Below are positions 28,358 through 35,874 of a stretch of 64,000 bases of DNA, in pieces. Both the position numbers and the translations under genes were made by a program. The notes under the pieces were generated by a model. The model was not told where the DNA came from. It worked only from the letters and a program-made list of their open reading frames with translations, and did no database searches. The stretch lies in the NCBI GenBank assembly GCA_900316585.1, contig ONDM01000006.1, forward strand, positions 186,001 to 250,000, given 5' to 3'. This DNA comes from an uncultured Prevotellaceae bacterium. GTDB taxonomy: Bacteria > Bacteroidota > Bacteroidia > Bacteroidales > Bacteroidaceae. Numbering within the stretch: the stretch's first letter is position 1; every line of letters starts with the position of its first letter.

Positions 28358-29869
28358 ATGAAACGAAATCTATTTTTCCATTTATTGTTTATGATGAGTC
28401 TTGCTGTCGGGGCACAGCCCAAGATCTCTCTTTTTTGTGATCATGTAGAAAGTATTGCCCAGCAGGAAAATATTTCTTTCCGTGAGGCAGCTCAGAAAGT
28501 GAGGAATCTGGGCTATCAGGGCTTGGATGTCTCTATTTCTTTGAGTGCCGACAAACTGAAAGTTCTGGATGAACTGGGGCTTGAGCATGCCTGTGCCATC
28601 TCCTGGATGGATTATTATAAAGGTGAGCAGAAAGAGTTGGAGGACCAGACCTTGGATTTTATGCAGAAGAATGGATATGACAAGGTGCTGGTTGTTCCTG
28701 GATTCCGGACAGCCGATGCTCCCAAAAATGCAGAGCAGAAAGTCTATGCACGCTTGAAGAAGTTCACTGAAAGGGCTCAGGCACTGGGACTGAAGGTTAT
28801 GGTAGAGGATTTCGATAATCCTACATCTCCTTGTTATGGTGAAGGCAACTTGAACCGGCTCTTTGCTGCCAGTCCTTCCACGGAGCATGTGTTCGACACG
28901 GGTAATTACGTCTTTGCTGGTGATGATGTCATGAGTGCATTGGCAAACTTCCGAAACCGTATAAGCCATGTGCATCTGAAGGACCGTCTGGCTGCCCATG
29001 ATTCAGCCTCTCCGGCCATTGGTACCGGTGTGGTTCCTATGACTGCGGTTATTAGGAGTTTGCAAGATTCCGGATACGACGGTTGGCTTACGGTAGAGCA
29101 CTATGGTTCCCGTAGAATGCTACAGGATGCTACGCTTTCCATCCGTTTTGTGGAGACAGCCTTGAAGGACAAAGATTTCCCTAAAACGGAAGGTATGAAT
29201 CCAGGCATGTCGGAATACTGGAGCCCACAGCCTAAGTTGGTAGCACCGGGAGAAGGAATGTCAGCTCCGTCGGATGCCATCATTCTTTTCGATGGTAGAA
29301 ACCTGAACGAGTGGCAAAACGACAAAGGGGATGCTGCAGGCTGGAAGGTAGAGGATGGAATCCTTACCGTGGACAAAAGCCAGGGTGACATCTTAACTCG
29401 TCGAACCTTCAGCAGTTTCCAGTTACATTTGGAGTGGCGCATCCCGGAGAACATCAGTGGGGAGAGTCAGGCTAGGGGAAACAGTGGCGTGTATCTGCAA
29501 GATAAGTATGAGGTTCAGATTCTGGACAGCTACAACAACCCTACATATGTGAACGGACAGGCGGGTTCCATCTATAAGCAGGCTCCACCGTTGGTTAATG
29601 CCATGCGTGCACCAGGAGAGTGGAACACCTATGACATCATTTTCACGGCACCTCTGTTCCGTGAAGACGGCACTTACCTGTATCACCCTTATGTTACCGT
29701 CATCCAGAATGGAGTAGTGGTGCAGAATCATACAGAGATTCAGGGTACTACTGAATATATTGGATTCCCCCGTACTGTGAAACATGGTGAAGGACCTATT
29801 CGCCTGCAGTCGCATGGAGACCCCAGCGAACCTATCAGTTTCCGTAATATCTGGATTCGCAAGATGTAA
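28358..29869 (+). CDS. Xylose-isomerase-like TIM barrel fused to DUF1080 (3-keto-disaccharide hydrolase) domain
   Basis: 503 residues with a signal peptide (cleavage after VGAQ). Residues about 20-275 are a sugar phosphate isomerase/epimerase-like barrel (GYQGLDVSISL, VMVEDFDNP, HVFDTGNY, HVHLKDR, DGWLTVEHYGS), carrying the Glu, Asp, His and Glu metal ligands of that fold. Residues about 305-503 are a DUF1080 concanavalin-like domain (LFDGRNLNEWQ, LHLEWRIPE, GNSGVYLQDKYEVQILDS, IRLQSHG). The second domain is associated with removal of 3-keto sugars. The fusion suggests exported processing of oxidised sugars. It is followed after 3 nt by the small gene at 29873. Confidence 0.9.
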   Translation: MKRNLFFHLLFMMSLAVGAQPKISLFCDHVESIAQQENISFREAAQKVRNLGYQGLDVSISLSADKLKVLDELGLEHACAISWMDYYKGEQKELEDQTLDFMQKNGYDKVLVVPGFRTADAPKNAEQKVYARLKKFTERAQALGLKVMVEDFDNPTSPCYGEGNLNRLFAASPSTEHVFDTGNYVFAGDDVMSALANFRNRISHVHLKDRLAAHDSASPAIGTGVVPMTAVIRSLQDSGYDGWLTVEHYGSRRMLQDATLSIRFVETALKDKDFPKTEGMNPGMSEYWSPQPKLVAPGEGMSAPSDAIILFDGRNLNEWQNDKGDAAGWKVEDGILTVDKSQGDILTRRTFSSFQLHLEWRIPENISGESQARGNSGVYLQDKYEVQILDSYNNPTYVNGQAGSIYKQAPPLVNAMRAPGEWNTYDIIFTAPLFREDGTYLYHPYVTVIQNGVVVQNHTEIQGTTEYIGFPRTVKHGEGPIRLQSHGDPSEPISFRNIWIRKM

Positions 29870-29872
29870 GCC

Positions 29873-30052
29873 ATGGGCAAGAAAAGGAAAACATCTATTA
29901 CGCTGGATGATTATATCAAGTCCATGAAGAAGGGGAACCGGGAGGCTGAACGTGAACTACTTGGTCCTGGGTTCCACAGTAGGGATAGGGTGCACCGTTC
30001 CAGCAAGATATACAGCAGAAAGCAAAAACATAAGGGAAATGCAATTGATTAG
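29873..30052 (+). CDS. Small basic protein, 59 residues
   Basis: ATG at 29873 opens 59 codons ending TAG at 30052. The protein begins MGKKRKTSITLDDYIKSMKK, has an acidic/basic middle (NREAERELLG) and ends with a Lys/Arg/His-rich tail (SSKIYSRKQKHKGNAID). It sits 3 nt after the DUF1080 fusion and 6 nt before the CocE gene, so it is part of a tight operon. Predicted soluble, no signal, strongly basic; nucleic-acid binding is possible but unproven. Short Lys-rich proteins with a TLDDYIK motif occur in other Bacteroidales, as far as I recall. Confidence 0.7.
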   Translation: MGKKRKTSITLDDYIKSMKKGNREAERELLGPGFHSRDRVHRSSKIYSRKQKHKGNAID

Positions 30053-30058
30053 TTTGTT

Positions 30059-31924
30059 ATGAGATGTCCTAAATGTGGTTCCACGGACACCAAGAAAGTC
30101 CGTACAGGTGAGTATTTTTGCAACCGCTGCCTGTCTTACTTTAATGACTCTGACCCTTGGCGCAAGCCGCTCTGGAAGTTGTTTTTTATCCTACTGATAC
30201 TATGCCTTCCCATCCAGTTGAAGGCTCAGTACATGCAGCTTCCGGAAGACCAGTTGCCAGTGCCGAGATACGCTATACAATACACAGATACCCTGATAGA
30301 TTTTGGAAATGGAATAGCGATGCGCACGGAAATGCTGTTCCCGAAAACCAGTGGAAAGCCTTTTCCGGTAGTGGTGCTGCGCATTCCCTATTGGCCGGAA
30401 AACCTGAAGATAGATATCATGCCGGGCTTGAGACAGTATGCTGAGCGAGGCATGGGCTATGTGGTGCAGCGCTGCAGGGGCACGGGAGGAAGTAAAGGAA
30501 ACTATCAGCCGAATATCTATGAACGGGAGGATGGACTCAACCTGGTTCGGTGGCTGGATGCTCAGCCCTGGATAAATGGTATAGGGCTCATGGGTACCTC
30601 CTATATGGGACTCACCTGCTGGATCATAGCCGATGATCTGCCAGCCAAGGTAAAGTGTATTCACCTGCACCATTATGGGATAGACCGGCACCTATCGGCC
30701 TACAACAGTGGACTGTTCCGTCAGGACATACTCACGGCCTGGGCCATAGATAATGCCCGGGAACCCATCAGCCGGCCATACAAGAACCCTGACTCACCTT
30801 ATTATGAGCAGTATAAGTACATGCCCCAGGAAACCATGGATGTGGATATGCTGGGCTATGAGGTGCCTTGGTACCGCGACTGGATTACACACACCGACTA
30901 TACCGACCCTTACTGGCATCAGGGAGTATGGGAAACCTTGCGGAACATACCACCAAAAATCAAGGTTCCCATAACAGTGGTGGCTGGACACTTCGACCAT
31001 CACAATGAAGGTACTATCTTGGGTTATACCCTGCTTAGTCCGGAGACCAAGGCAAAGAGCCGTCTCATTGTGGGCAGTTGGAACCATTCTTTCGTGACCA
31101 CACCTACGGTCCATGAACCGAAACACGACAAGGACGTGAACGTAGATTTGGACTGTTTCAATTATATGTATTCCTTGCTGGTAAAGGGAGAAGAACCCAA
31201 GCATGAAGTCCTGGTCTATTCCATCGGACAGGATGAGTGGTTGCATTTTGATGAATGGCCGGTGGAGACTAAATCCCGTGAGCTTTATTATCTCACGGCA
31301 CAGCACCAGCAGAACGGCAAACCTTATATATTGGCCCGTGATACGAAGGAACTCAAAAAGAAAGCTATTCTGCAGTTCACCTATGAACCGCAGAATCCTG
31401 TCATGAGTGTAGGAGGGGAGACACTGTTCACCAGTGAAAACATTCGTGGCAGTCGCATGCAACCGGATATGGGTTATCGAAACGATGTGATTTCATTCAT
31501 TTCGAAACCACTGACTGAAGACATGACCATTGATGGCAAGATTAAGGCAGTGGTGTATATGAGTACCGATGTGGACGATACGGCACTGACGTTCAAGGTA
31601 AGTGAGGTCTTCCCCGATGGGTCAGCCTATAACATCCGCTCCGGAATCACCACCTTGGCATACCGGAACAACCGTCTGGGTGCTCGTCAGAAGTACACTC
31701 CGGGTGAGATCGTGGAACTGAACTTTGAGGCACTGCCCATCCTGTGGCAAGTGAAGAAAGGCCATCGCATCCGTATCGACGTGACCAGCAGCAATTTCCC
31801 AGAATACTCCATTCACAGCAACTATGCAGGCATCTGGTCCAAACAGACTCGTACTCGGGCTGCCCATCAGACGCTGTATGTGGATCCACAGTACCCGTCC
31901 AGGATAGTGATTCCAGTAAGATGA
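30059..31924 (+). CDS. CocE/NonD-family alpha/beta hydrolase with N-terminal zinc ribbon
   Basis: 621 residues. Residues 1-30 form a zinc ribbon (Cys3, Cys6, Cys21, Cys24 in MRCPKCGS and FCNRC). A hydrophobic helix (about 39-56, KLFFILLILCLPIQLKA) follows, then a CocE-type hydrolase: oxyanion and nucleophile region MGTSYMG with Ser181, catalytic Asp probably in AGHFDHHNEG, His in VGSWNHSF, and the C-terminal jelly-roll (about 440-621). The family hydrolyses esters and X-Pro peptides. No ATG exists between residue 1 and Met59, so the ribbon is in frame with the export helix unless a rare start is used. It is 6 nt after the 59-residue gene. Confidence 0.85.
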   Translation: MRCPKCGSTDTKKVRTGEYFCNRCLSYFNDSDPWRKPLWKLFFILLILCLPIQLKAQYMQLPEDQLPVPRYAIQYTDTLIDFGNGIAMRTEMLFPKTSGKPFPVVVLRIPYWPENLKIDIMPGLRQYAERGMGYVVQRCRGTGGSKGNYQPNIYEREDGLNLVRWLDAQPWINGIGLMGTSYMGLTCWIIADDLPAKVKCIHLHHYGIDRHLSAYNSGLFRQDILTAWAIDNAREPISRPYKNPDSPYYEQYKYMPQETMDVDMLGYEVPWYRDWITHTDYTDPYWHQGVWETLRNIPPKIKVPITVVAGHFDHHNEGTILGYTLLSPETKAKSRLIVGSWNHSFVTTPTVHEPKHDKDVNVDLDCFNYMYSLLVKGEEPKHEVLVYSIGQDEWLHFDEWPVETKSRELYYLTAQHQQNGKPYILARDTKELKKKAILQFTYEPQNPVMSVGGETLFTSENIRGSRMQPDMGYRNDVISFISKPLTEDMTIDGKIKAVVYMSTDVDDTALTFKVSEVFPDGSAYNIRSGITTLAYRNNRLGARQKYTPGEIVELNFEALPILWQVKKGHRIRIDVTSSNFPEYSIHSNYAGIWSKQTRTRAAHQTLYVDPQYPSRIVIPVR

Positions 31925-31930
31925 AGATAA

Positions 31931-31964
31931 AAAGGTGAACCTTATGGGGTTCACCTTTCCTTTT
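31931..31964. terminator. Terminator after the CocE operon
   Basis: AAAGGTGAACC (31931-31941) pairs perfectly with GGTTCACCTTT (31948-31958), T-rich after. It may also serve the convergent gene at 31966. Confidence 0.85.
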
Positions 31965-31965
31965 A

Positions 31966-32244
31966 TTATTGTGGTAGTGTCTTAACTCCCACAGGACTGA
32001 CTTTTAGCTCATAGCCGTCGCCTTTTTGAAGAATGCGGTCTATGTTGAATATCCGGCTACCATTTATGGTGCAGAAATTGATACATTTGTAGAAGAAACT
32101 GGTATAGTCCTCCAGCTGAGGGGGAACAATCTTTCCCATGTCTTCAAAACTAATTTTTTGGCCCACGTGGCACATCGTGTCCACTACTATATCTATGGAA
32201 CTGTTTAGTGCTCCTTTCAGTGTGGCAATTACAGCTTTTGTCAT
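31966..32244 (-). CDS. Small conserved-looking protein of unknown function
   Basis: 92 residues from MTKAVIATLKGALNSSIDIVV; an upstream in-frame ATG at 32256 is possible, but AAGGAAAT before 32244 favours the later one. The second half (YTSFFYKCINFCTINGSRIFNIDRILQKGDGYELKV) alternates beta and loop segments. No signal peptide and no known motif. Function not recognised; the clean frame, bounded by a terminator and with Bacteroidales codon use, supports a real gene. Confidence 0.55.
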   Translation of the reverse strand: MTKAVIATLKGALNSSIDIVVDTMCHVGQKISFEDMGKIVPPQLEDYTSFFYKCINFCTINGSRIFNIDRILQKGDGYELKVSPVGVKTLPQ

Positions 32245-32413
32245 ATTTCCTTTCATTTGGTTTGTACAAGAGATGCTGCAATTCGTAAGCCAAAGGGTGG
32301 GAATGCAAGGCTGGGTAGGGAAGATTTATCCTATTTTAGGTTAATGAGAACATAATTTAGGTTAATTGAGCCAAATTGGCATGAAAGGCCAAAATATGTG
32401 AATGTCAATCCTG

Positions 32414-32905
32414 TCAGGGGAAAATCCTTTCGGAAATCATAGTGCCCCTTGACACGCTTTTTCCCCGAAGTTCCACATATTCCACACTTAGGGAGTTGGT
32501 GGACTTGGCTTTTACATAGATGGCCGAGAGGATACATTCCTGTCCCTTGATGGTGGTCAGTGCCACCCATTGGCTACCTAGCCTACAGATTCTCAGATTT
32601 TGCCTGTCATAGGCAATGAGCTTGACCGTAGCCTCGTTTTGCCCCTTGTCCACTACTTTATAGCCGTAGGCCAGTTTACGCTGCAGGAATGACAGGTCCT
32701 TCTTCATACCCCCTTCTTCATGTCTAATCCAGTACACTTCCAACGGATTGTCCAGATTTAGAGAGCCGTTCTCCAGATTCACGTCATAGCATACGATATT
32801 ACGGTTCTTGCTCCGGTCTATTTGGAAAAGACGATCGGTGGGCACCTCACAGAAAGCAGTTGCGGCAGTGAGGCATAGGAAAAGGAGAAGAACTATCCGT
32901 TTCAT
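32414..32905 (-). CDS. Secreted DUF4833-like protein
   Basis: 163 residues from MKRIVLLLFLCLTAATAFCEV, a clear signal peptide. The mature protein opens PTDRLFQIDRSKNRNIVCYDVNL and contains LEVYWIRHEEGG and LAYGYKVVDKGQNEATVKLIAY, which I recognise as the DUF4833 family of Bacteroidota. In these bacteria such genes often sit near inositol-lipid genes, and here the divergent neighbour 580 nt away is inositol-phosphate synthase. No catalytic motif is evident. Function inferred only from company. Confidence 0.75.
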   Translation of the reverse strand: MKRIVLLLFLCLTAATAFCEVPTDRLFQIDRSKNRNIVCYDVNLENGSLNLDNPLEVYWIRHEEGGMKKDLSFLQRKLAYGYKVVDKGQNEATVKLIAYDRQNLRICRLGSQWVALTTIKGQECILSAIYVKAKSTNSLSVEYVELRGKSVSRGTMISERIFP

Positions 32906-33077
32906 GAAGTCGTTTTTTATTTTTCGGGTGCTAAAATACAAGATTTTAGTGGAACAGGCAAATTTTATGTAAATGGGACCATTACCGTACTAATATATCT
33001 TAAGAGTGACAGAAAAACTATTTCCAGACAATTCTAGGTACGGAATTCCTTTTAATATGTCCTAAAAGGAAAAGGTT

Positions 33078-33109
33078 TTTGGTGAATGGCATCAAATAAC
33101 TTATATTTG
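33078..33109 (+). promoter_or_regulatory. Consensus promoter of the pseudoknot RNA candidate
   Basis: TTTG at 33078-33081, spacer of 20, TATATTTG at 33102-33109. Confidence 0.85.
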
Positions 33110-33114
33110 TCCCG

Positions 33115-33266
33115 GTTTAAATTATAATTAGTTTATGAATCTTTTTGTCTGAGATATGTCCTGATACCGTCTAATTGTTCTTCAGGAAAGCTCAGATAAA
33201 GAGGACGGAGCACAGTGGTGAAACGTTTATCTTAAATCCCCTCTGGGAAGAGGGGATTTTTTTATA
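33115..33266 (+). ncRNA. Structured RNA candidate with predicted pseudoknot
   Basis: The segment runs from a consensus promoter to a strong terminator (ATCCCCTCT / AGAGGGGAT around a GGGA loop, 33236-33265 with T-run) and has no open frame. CTTTTTGTCTGAG (33141-33153) pairs with CTCAGATAAAGAG (33191-33203) over 13 bp including two G-U. Inside, TCCTG (33159-33163) pairs with CAGGA (33183-33187). The apical loop contains CCGTC (33167-33171), which can pair with GACGG (33204-33208) directly after the main stem, an H-type pseudoknot. It precedes inositol-phosphate synthase, which has its own promoter box. Confidence 0.65.
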
Positions 33267-33434
33267 CCACTCTTTCAAACTGGACAGTATTCTGTTTTGA
33301 AAACTTTCACAACCATGCAAATTAAATGCATATTACGAAAAAAAAGACTTTTATTCTCTGGATTTGACTGATTCTTTCACGAAATCGGACGAAATAAGAG
33401 GAAAAAAGGACATTATGATTCATAAGTAAATTCA

Positions 33435-33442
33435 TATTTTTG
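33435..33442 (+). promoter_or_regulatory. -7 box of the inositol-phosphate synthase gene
   Basis: TATTTTTG lies 46 nt before the ATG at 33488. No good TTTG element is at the usual spacing upstream. Confidence 0.55.
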
Positions 33443-33487
33443 CAAATTATGTTCTGACTATCGTTAATTAATTAAATATTATTATCT

Positions 33488-34795
33488 ATGGAACACGTGA
33501 GCGTGAAACCTGCTGAAGGAAAACTGGGAATCATGGTGGTAGGCTGCGGTGCAGTATCTACTACATTCATAACCGGAGTACTTATGGCCCGCAAGGGTTT
33601 GGCTAAACCTATTGGTTCGGTTACCCAGTATGACAAAATTCGCATTGGAAAAGGTGAAAACAAAAAGTATCTGCACTATGGAGACATCGTGCCATTGGCT
33701 AAGTTGGATGACATCGAGTTCGCTGTTTGGGATCTCTATCCTCAGAATGCCTATCAGGCAGCAGTCTATGCCGAGGTGCTCAAGGCCAAGGACATTGAGC
33801 CAGTGCGTGACGAGCTGGAGAAAATCAAGCCATTGAAGGCTGCGTTCGACAAGAACTTTGCCAAGCGTCTGGATGGAGACCATGTGAAAGACTGCAAGAC
33901 TCGTTGGGATATGGTGGAGGCTCTTCGTGAGGATATTCGCCAGTTCAAGGTAGAGAAGGGGGTGAGCAGGGTAGTGGTTATCTGGGCGGCATCCACGGAA
34001 ATCTATGTACCTTATGATGAGAACTGCCATCAGACCTTGGCACAGTTAGAAAAGGCCATGAAGGAAGATGACAGGGAACATATTGCCCCATCCATGTGCT
34101 ACGCTTATGCGGCATTGACAGAGGGAGCTCCTTTCATCATGGGTGCTCCAAATACCACGGTCGACATACCAGCCATGTGGGAACTTGCAGAGAAGACCCA
34201 CATGCCTATTGCAGGAAAGGATTTCAAGACCGGGCAGACCCTGGTGAAGAGTGGCTTTGCACCTATTATTAAGGTACGTAATCTAGGACTGTCGGGATGG
34301 TTCTCTACTAATATTCTGGGAAACCGCGACGGACTGGTGCTGGATGAGCCTGCCAATTTCCACACCAAGGAAGTGAGCAAGCTGTCAACTTTGGAAACTA
34401 TCTGCAAAGCAGAGGATCAGCCAGACCTGTATGGCAATATCTACCATAAAGTGCGAATCAACTACTATCCACCACGCAACGACAATAAAGAAGGCTGGGA
34501 CAACATTGACATATTCGGATGGATGGGTTATCCTATGCAGATTAAGATTAACTTCTTGTGCCGTGACTCCATCCTGGCTGCTCCACTACTACTTGACCTT
34601 ACTTTGCTGAGCGACTTGGCAGCTCGTGCCGGACGCTACGGCACACAGCGCTTCCTGAGTTTCTTCCTCAAGAGCCCGATGCACGACTATACACAGGGTG
34701 AGGAGCCGGTGAACAACCTGTTCGACCAGTATGTGATGCTGAAGAATGCTATCCGTGAGATGGGTGGATATGAAGCTGATGAAGAGATTGATTAA
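33488..34795 (+). CDS. ino1: myo-Inositol-1-phosphate synthase
   Basis: 435 residues, the normal size for the prokaryotic/eukaryotic-like enzyme. The NAD-binding Rossmann motif is GIMVVGCGAVSTTFI (about 14-28). Conserved catalytic-core segments include VVIWAASTE, GAPFIMGAPNT, AGKDFKTGQT, LGNRDGLVL and the C-terminal DSILAAPLLLDLTLLSDLAARA. It converts glucose 6-phosphate to myo-inositol 1-phosphate through an NAD-dependent oxidation-aldol-reduction cycle and is the first step of inositol sphingolipid and phosphatidylinositol synthesis in Bacteroides. The phosphatidylinositol-phosphate synthase and phosphatase partners are not in this window. Confidence 0.95.
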   Translation: MEHVSVKPAEGKLGIMVVGCGAVSTTFITGVLMARKGLAKPIGSVTQYDKIRIGKGENKKYLHYGDIVPLAKLDDIEFAVWDLYPQNAYQAAVYAEVLKAKDIEPVRDELEKIKPLKAAFDKNFAKRLDGDHVKDCKTRWDMVEALREDIRQFKVEKGVSRVVVIWAASTEIYVPYDENCHQTLAQLEKAMKEDDREHIAPSMCYAYAALTEGAPFIMGAPNTTVDIPAMWELAEKTHMPIAGKDFKTGQTLVKSGFAPIIKVRNLGLSGWFSTNILGNRDGLVLDEPANFHTKEVSKLSTLETICKAEDQPDLYGNIYHKVRINYYPPRNDNKEGWDNIDIFGWMGYPMQIKINFLCRDSILAAPLLLDLTLLSDLAARAGRYGTQRFLSFFLKSPMHDYTQGEEPVNNLFDQYVMLKNAIREMGGYEADEEID

Positions 34796-34854
34796 TAGTA
34801 ATTTTGGTTTAAATATTATGAATTTGAGCGTTCGATAAAAGCCTCAGATTGATG

Positions 34855-34886
34855 AAGGGACTCCTCTGTGAAGAGGGGACCCTTCT
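34855..34886 (+). terminator. Terminator after inositol-phosphate synthase
   Basis: AAGGGA-CTCCTCT pairs with AGAGGGG-ACCCTT around a GTGA tetraloop. The T-tail is short (CTT). Confidence 0.65.
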
Positions 34887-35026
34887 AAGAATTACTTGTT
34901 TGAAGTTTGGCTAAATAGATACTATAAAATATAGGTTTATATATGTCAATTTAGACTCTCACCAAAGAAAATTAGGCTTTTTGAGAAAAAAACTCAGAAA
35001 AAATAGTGGTTTTTCGTTTTTTTGCT

Positions 35027-35034
35027 TAAATTTG
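35027..35034 (+). promoter_or_regulatory. -7 box of the HU-like gene leader
   Basis: TAAATTTG, 187 nt before the HU-like ATG, implying a long leader. No clear TTTG at the usual distance. Confidence 0.5.
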
Positions 35035-35158
35035 CGTCGAAATAAATATTAAGTATTTGTTTTCCTTACATTTAAAATGTATGAAGTTCGTGATTTAAAA
35101 AACCATTGTTAGATAATTTACCAAGAGCCTAAATCCGGCGGGGTTTATACGTGATACG

Positions 35159-35190
35159 GAAGATCCTCTGTGAAGCGGGTCTTCTTTTTT
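35159..35190 (+). terminator. Terminator or attenuator in the HU-like leader
   Basis: GAAGATCCTCT and AGCGGGTCTTC form an imperfect stem closed by a GTGA loop, with six T after it. It lies between the -7 box and the ATG at 35221, so either a separate sRNA of about 150 nt ends here or the HU transcript is attenuated. Confidence 0.65.
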
Positions 35191-35220
35191 ACAGTTTAAT
35201 TACATTAATACAAATTATTT

Positions 35221-35493
35221 ATGAGAAAGTTAGAGCTTGTAAAAGCCATATCTGAAGACACAGGAGTTGATGTTGCTACAGTTTCTGCTGTGCTAGAGTC
35301 TTTCATGCAAATTGTTAAGAAAACCCTTTTGAAGGGCGACAGTATTTTCCTTAGACATTTTGCAACTTTCACTACAAAACGGAGAGCGGCCAAGAAGGCC
35401 AGAATCATCAGCAAGAACGTTACCATTGACGTTCCGGCACATGATATCCCATTCATGAAGCCATGCGACGAATGGGTAGATGAGTTCAAATAA
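35221..35493 (+). CDS. HU/IHF-family nucleoid DNA-binding protein
   Basis: 90 residues, typical for HU/IHF subunits. It starts MRKLELVKAISEDTGVDVATVSAVLESFMQ (dimer helices). GDSIFLRHFATFTTKRRAAKKARIISKNVTIDVPAHDIPFMKP corresponds to the body and the DNA-embracing beta arm, with the family's R-x-A-K-x-x-R-N-like signature changed to KKARIISKN. It bends and compacts DNA. A 180-nt leader with an internal terminator precedes it, suggesting attenuation or an upstream sRNA. Confidence 0.88.
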   Translation: MRKLELVKAISEDTGVDVATVSAVLESFMQIVKKTLLKGDSIFLRHFATFTTKRRAAKKARIISKNVTIDVPAHDIPFMKPCDEWVDEFK

Positions 35494-35578
35494 AACGTAC
35501 GTTTTGCTATTTACCTGGGTGATCCGGTTCGTGAGAATAGGTAAGCCTGAAATTAACCATATAAATATCAAAGATAAA

Positions 35579-35610
35579 AAAGGAGAGACCTTGAAGCCTC
35601 TCCTTTTTTT
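35579..35610. terminator. Terminator between HU-like and rubredoxin genes
   Basis: AAAGGAGAG (35579-35587) pairs with CTCTCCTTT (35598-35606) with a T-run, suitable for both convergent genes. Confidence 0.8.
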
Positions 35611-35615
35611 CTTTT

Positions 35616-35780
35616 TTATTCTTCTGCTACAGAGAAATCGTCTTTTCCTACACCGCAAAGTGGGCATACCCAATCTTCTGGAATATCCTCGAATGCAGTT
35701 CCTGGAGCAATGCCAGAATCTGGATCACCTTCTGCTGGATCATAAATGTATCCACAAATGTTGCAAACGTACTTTTTCAT
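35616..35780 (-). CDS. Rubredoxin
   Basis: 54 residues on the minus strand, read directly from the bases. It begins [20 protein letters not shown] and contains the second iron knuckle [12 protein letters not shown], so the four Cys ligands are in two CxxC pairs separated by the usual [11 protein letters not shown] linker. It is a small cytoplasmic one-electron carrier, in anaerobes often serving peroxide or superoxide reduction. It is convergent with the HU-like gene, sharing the terminator at 35579-35610, and monocistronic. Confidence 0.95.
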   Translation of the reverse strand: MKKYVCNICGYIYDPAEGDPDSGIAPGTAFEDIPEDWVCPLCGVGKDDFSVAEE

Positions 35781-35874
35781 ACTTGTAATTTTAATTAGTT
35801 ATGTTAGTCAATGATTATTACTTGCTGCAAATATAAGCAGTATCTTCTAATCTTGCAAGTATCTATTCTGGAAA

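Noticed and set aside
33115-33266. SRP RNA or tmRNA
   Set aside because: The conserved GGAA-AGCAG-type apical motif of SRP RNA and the tRNA-like ends of tmRNA are absent.
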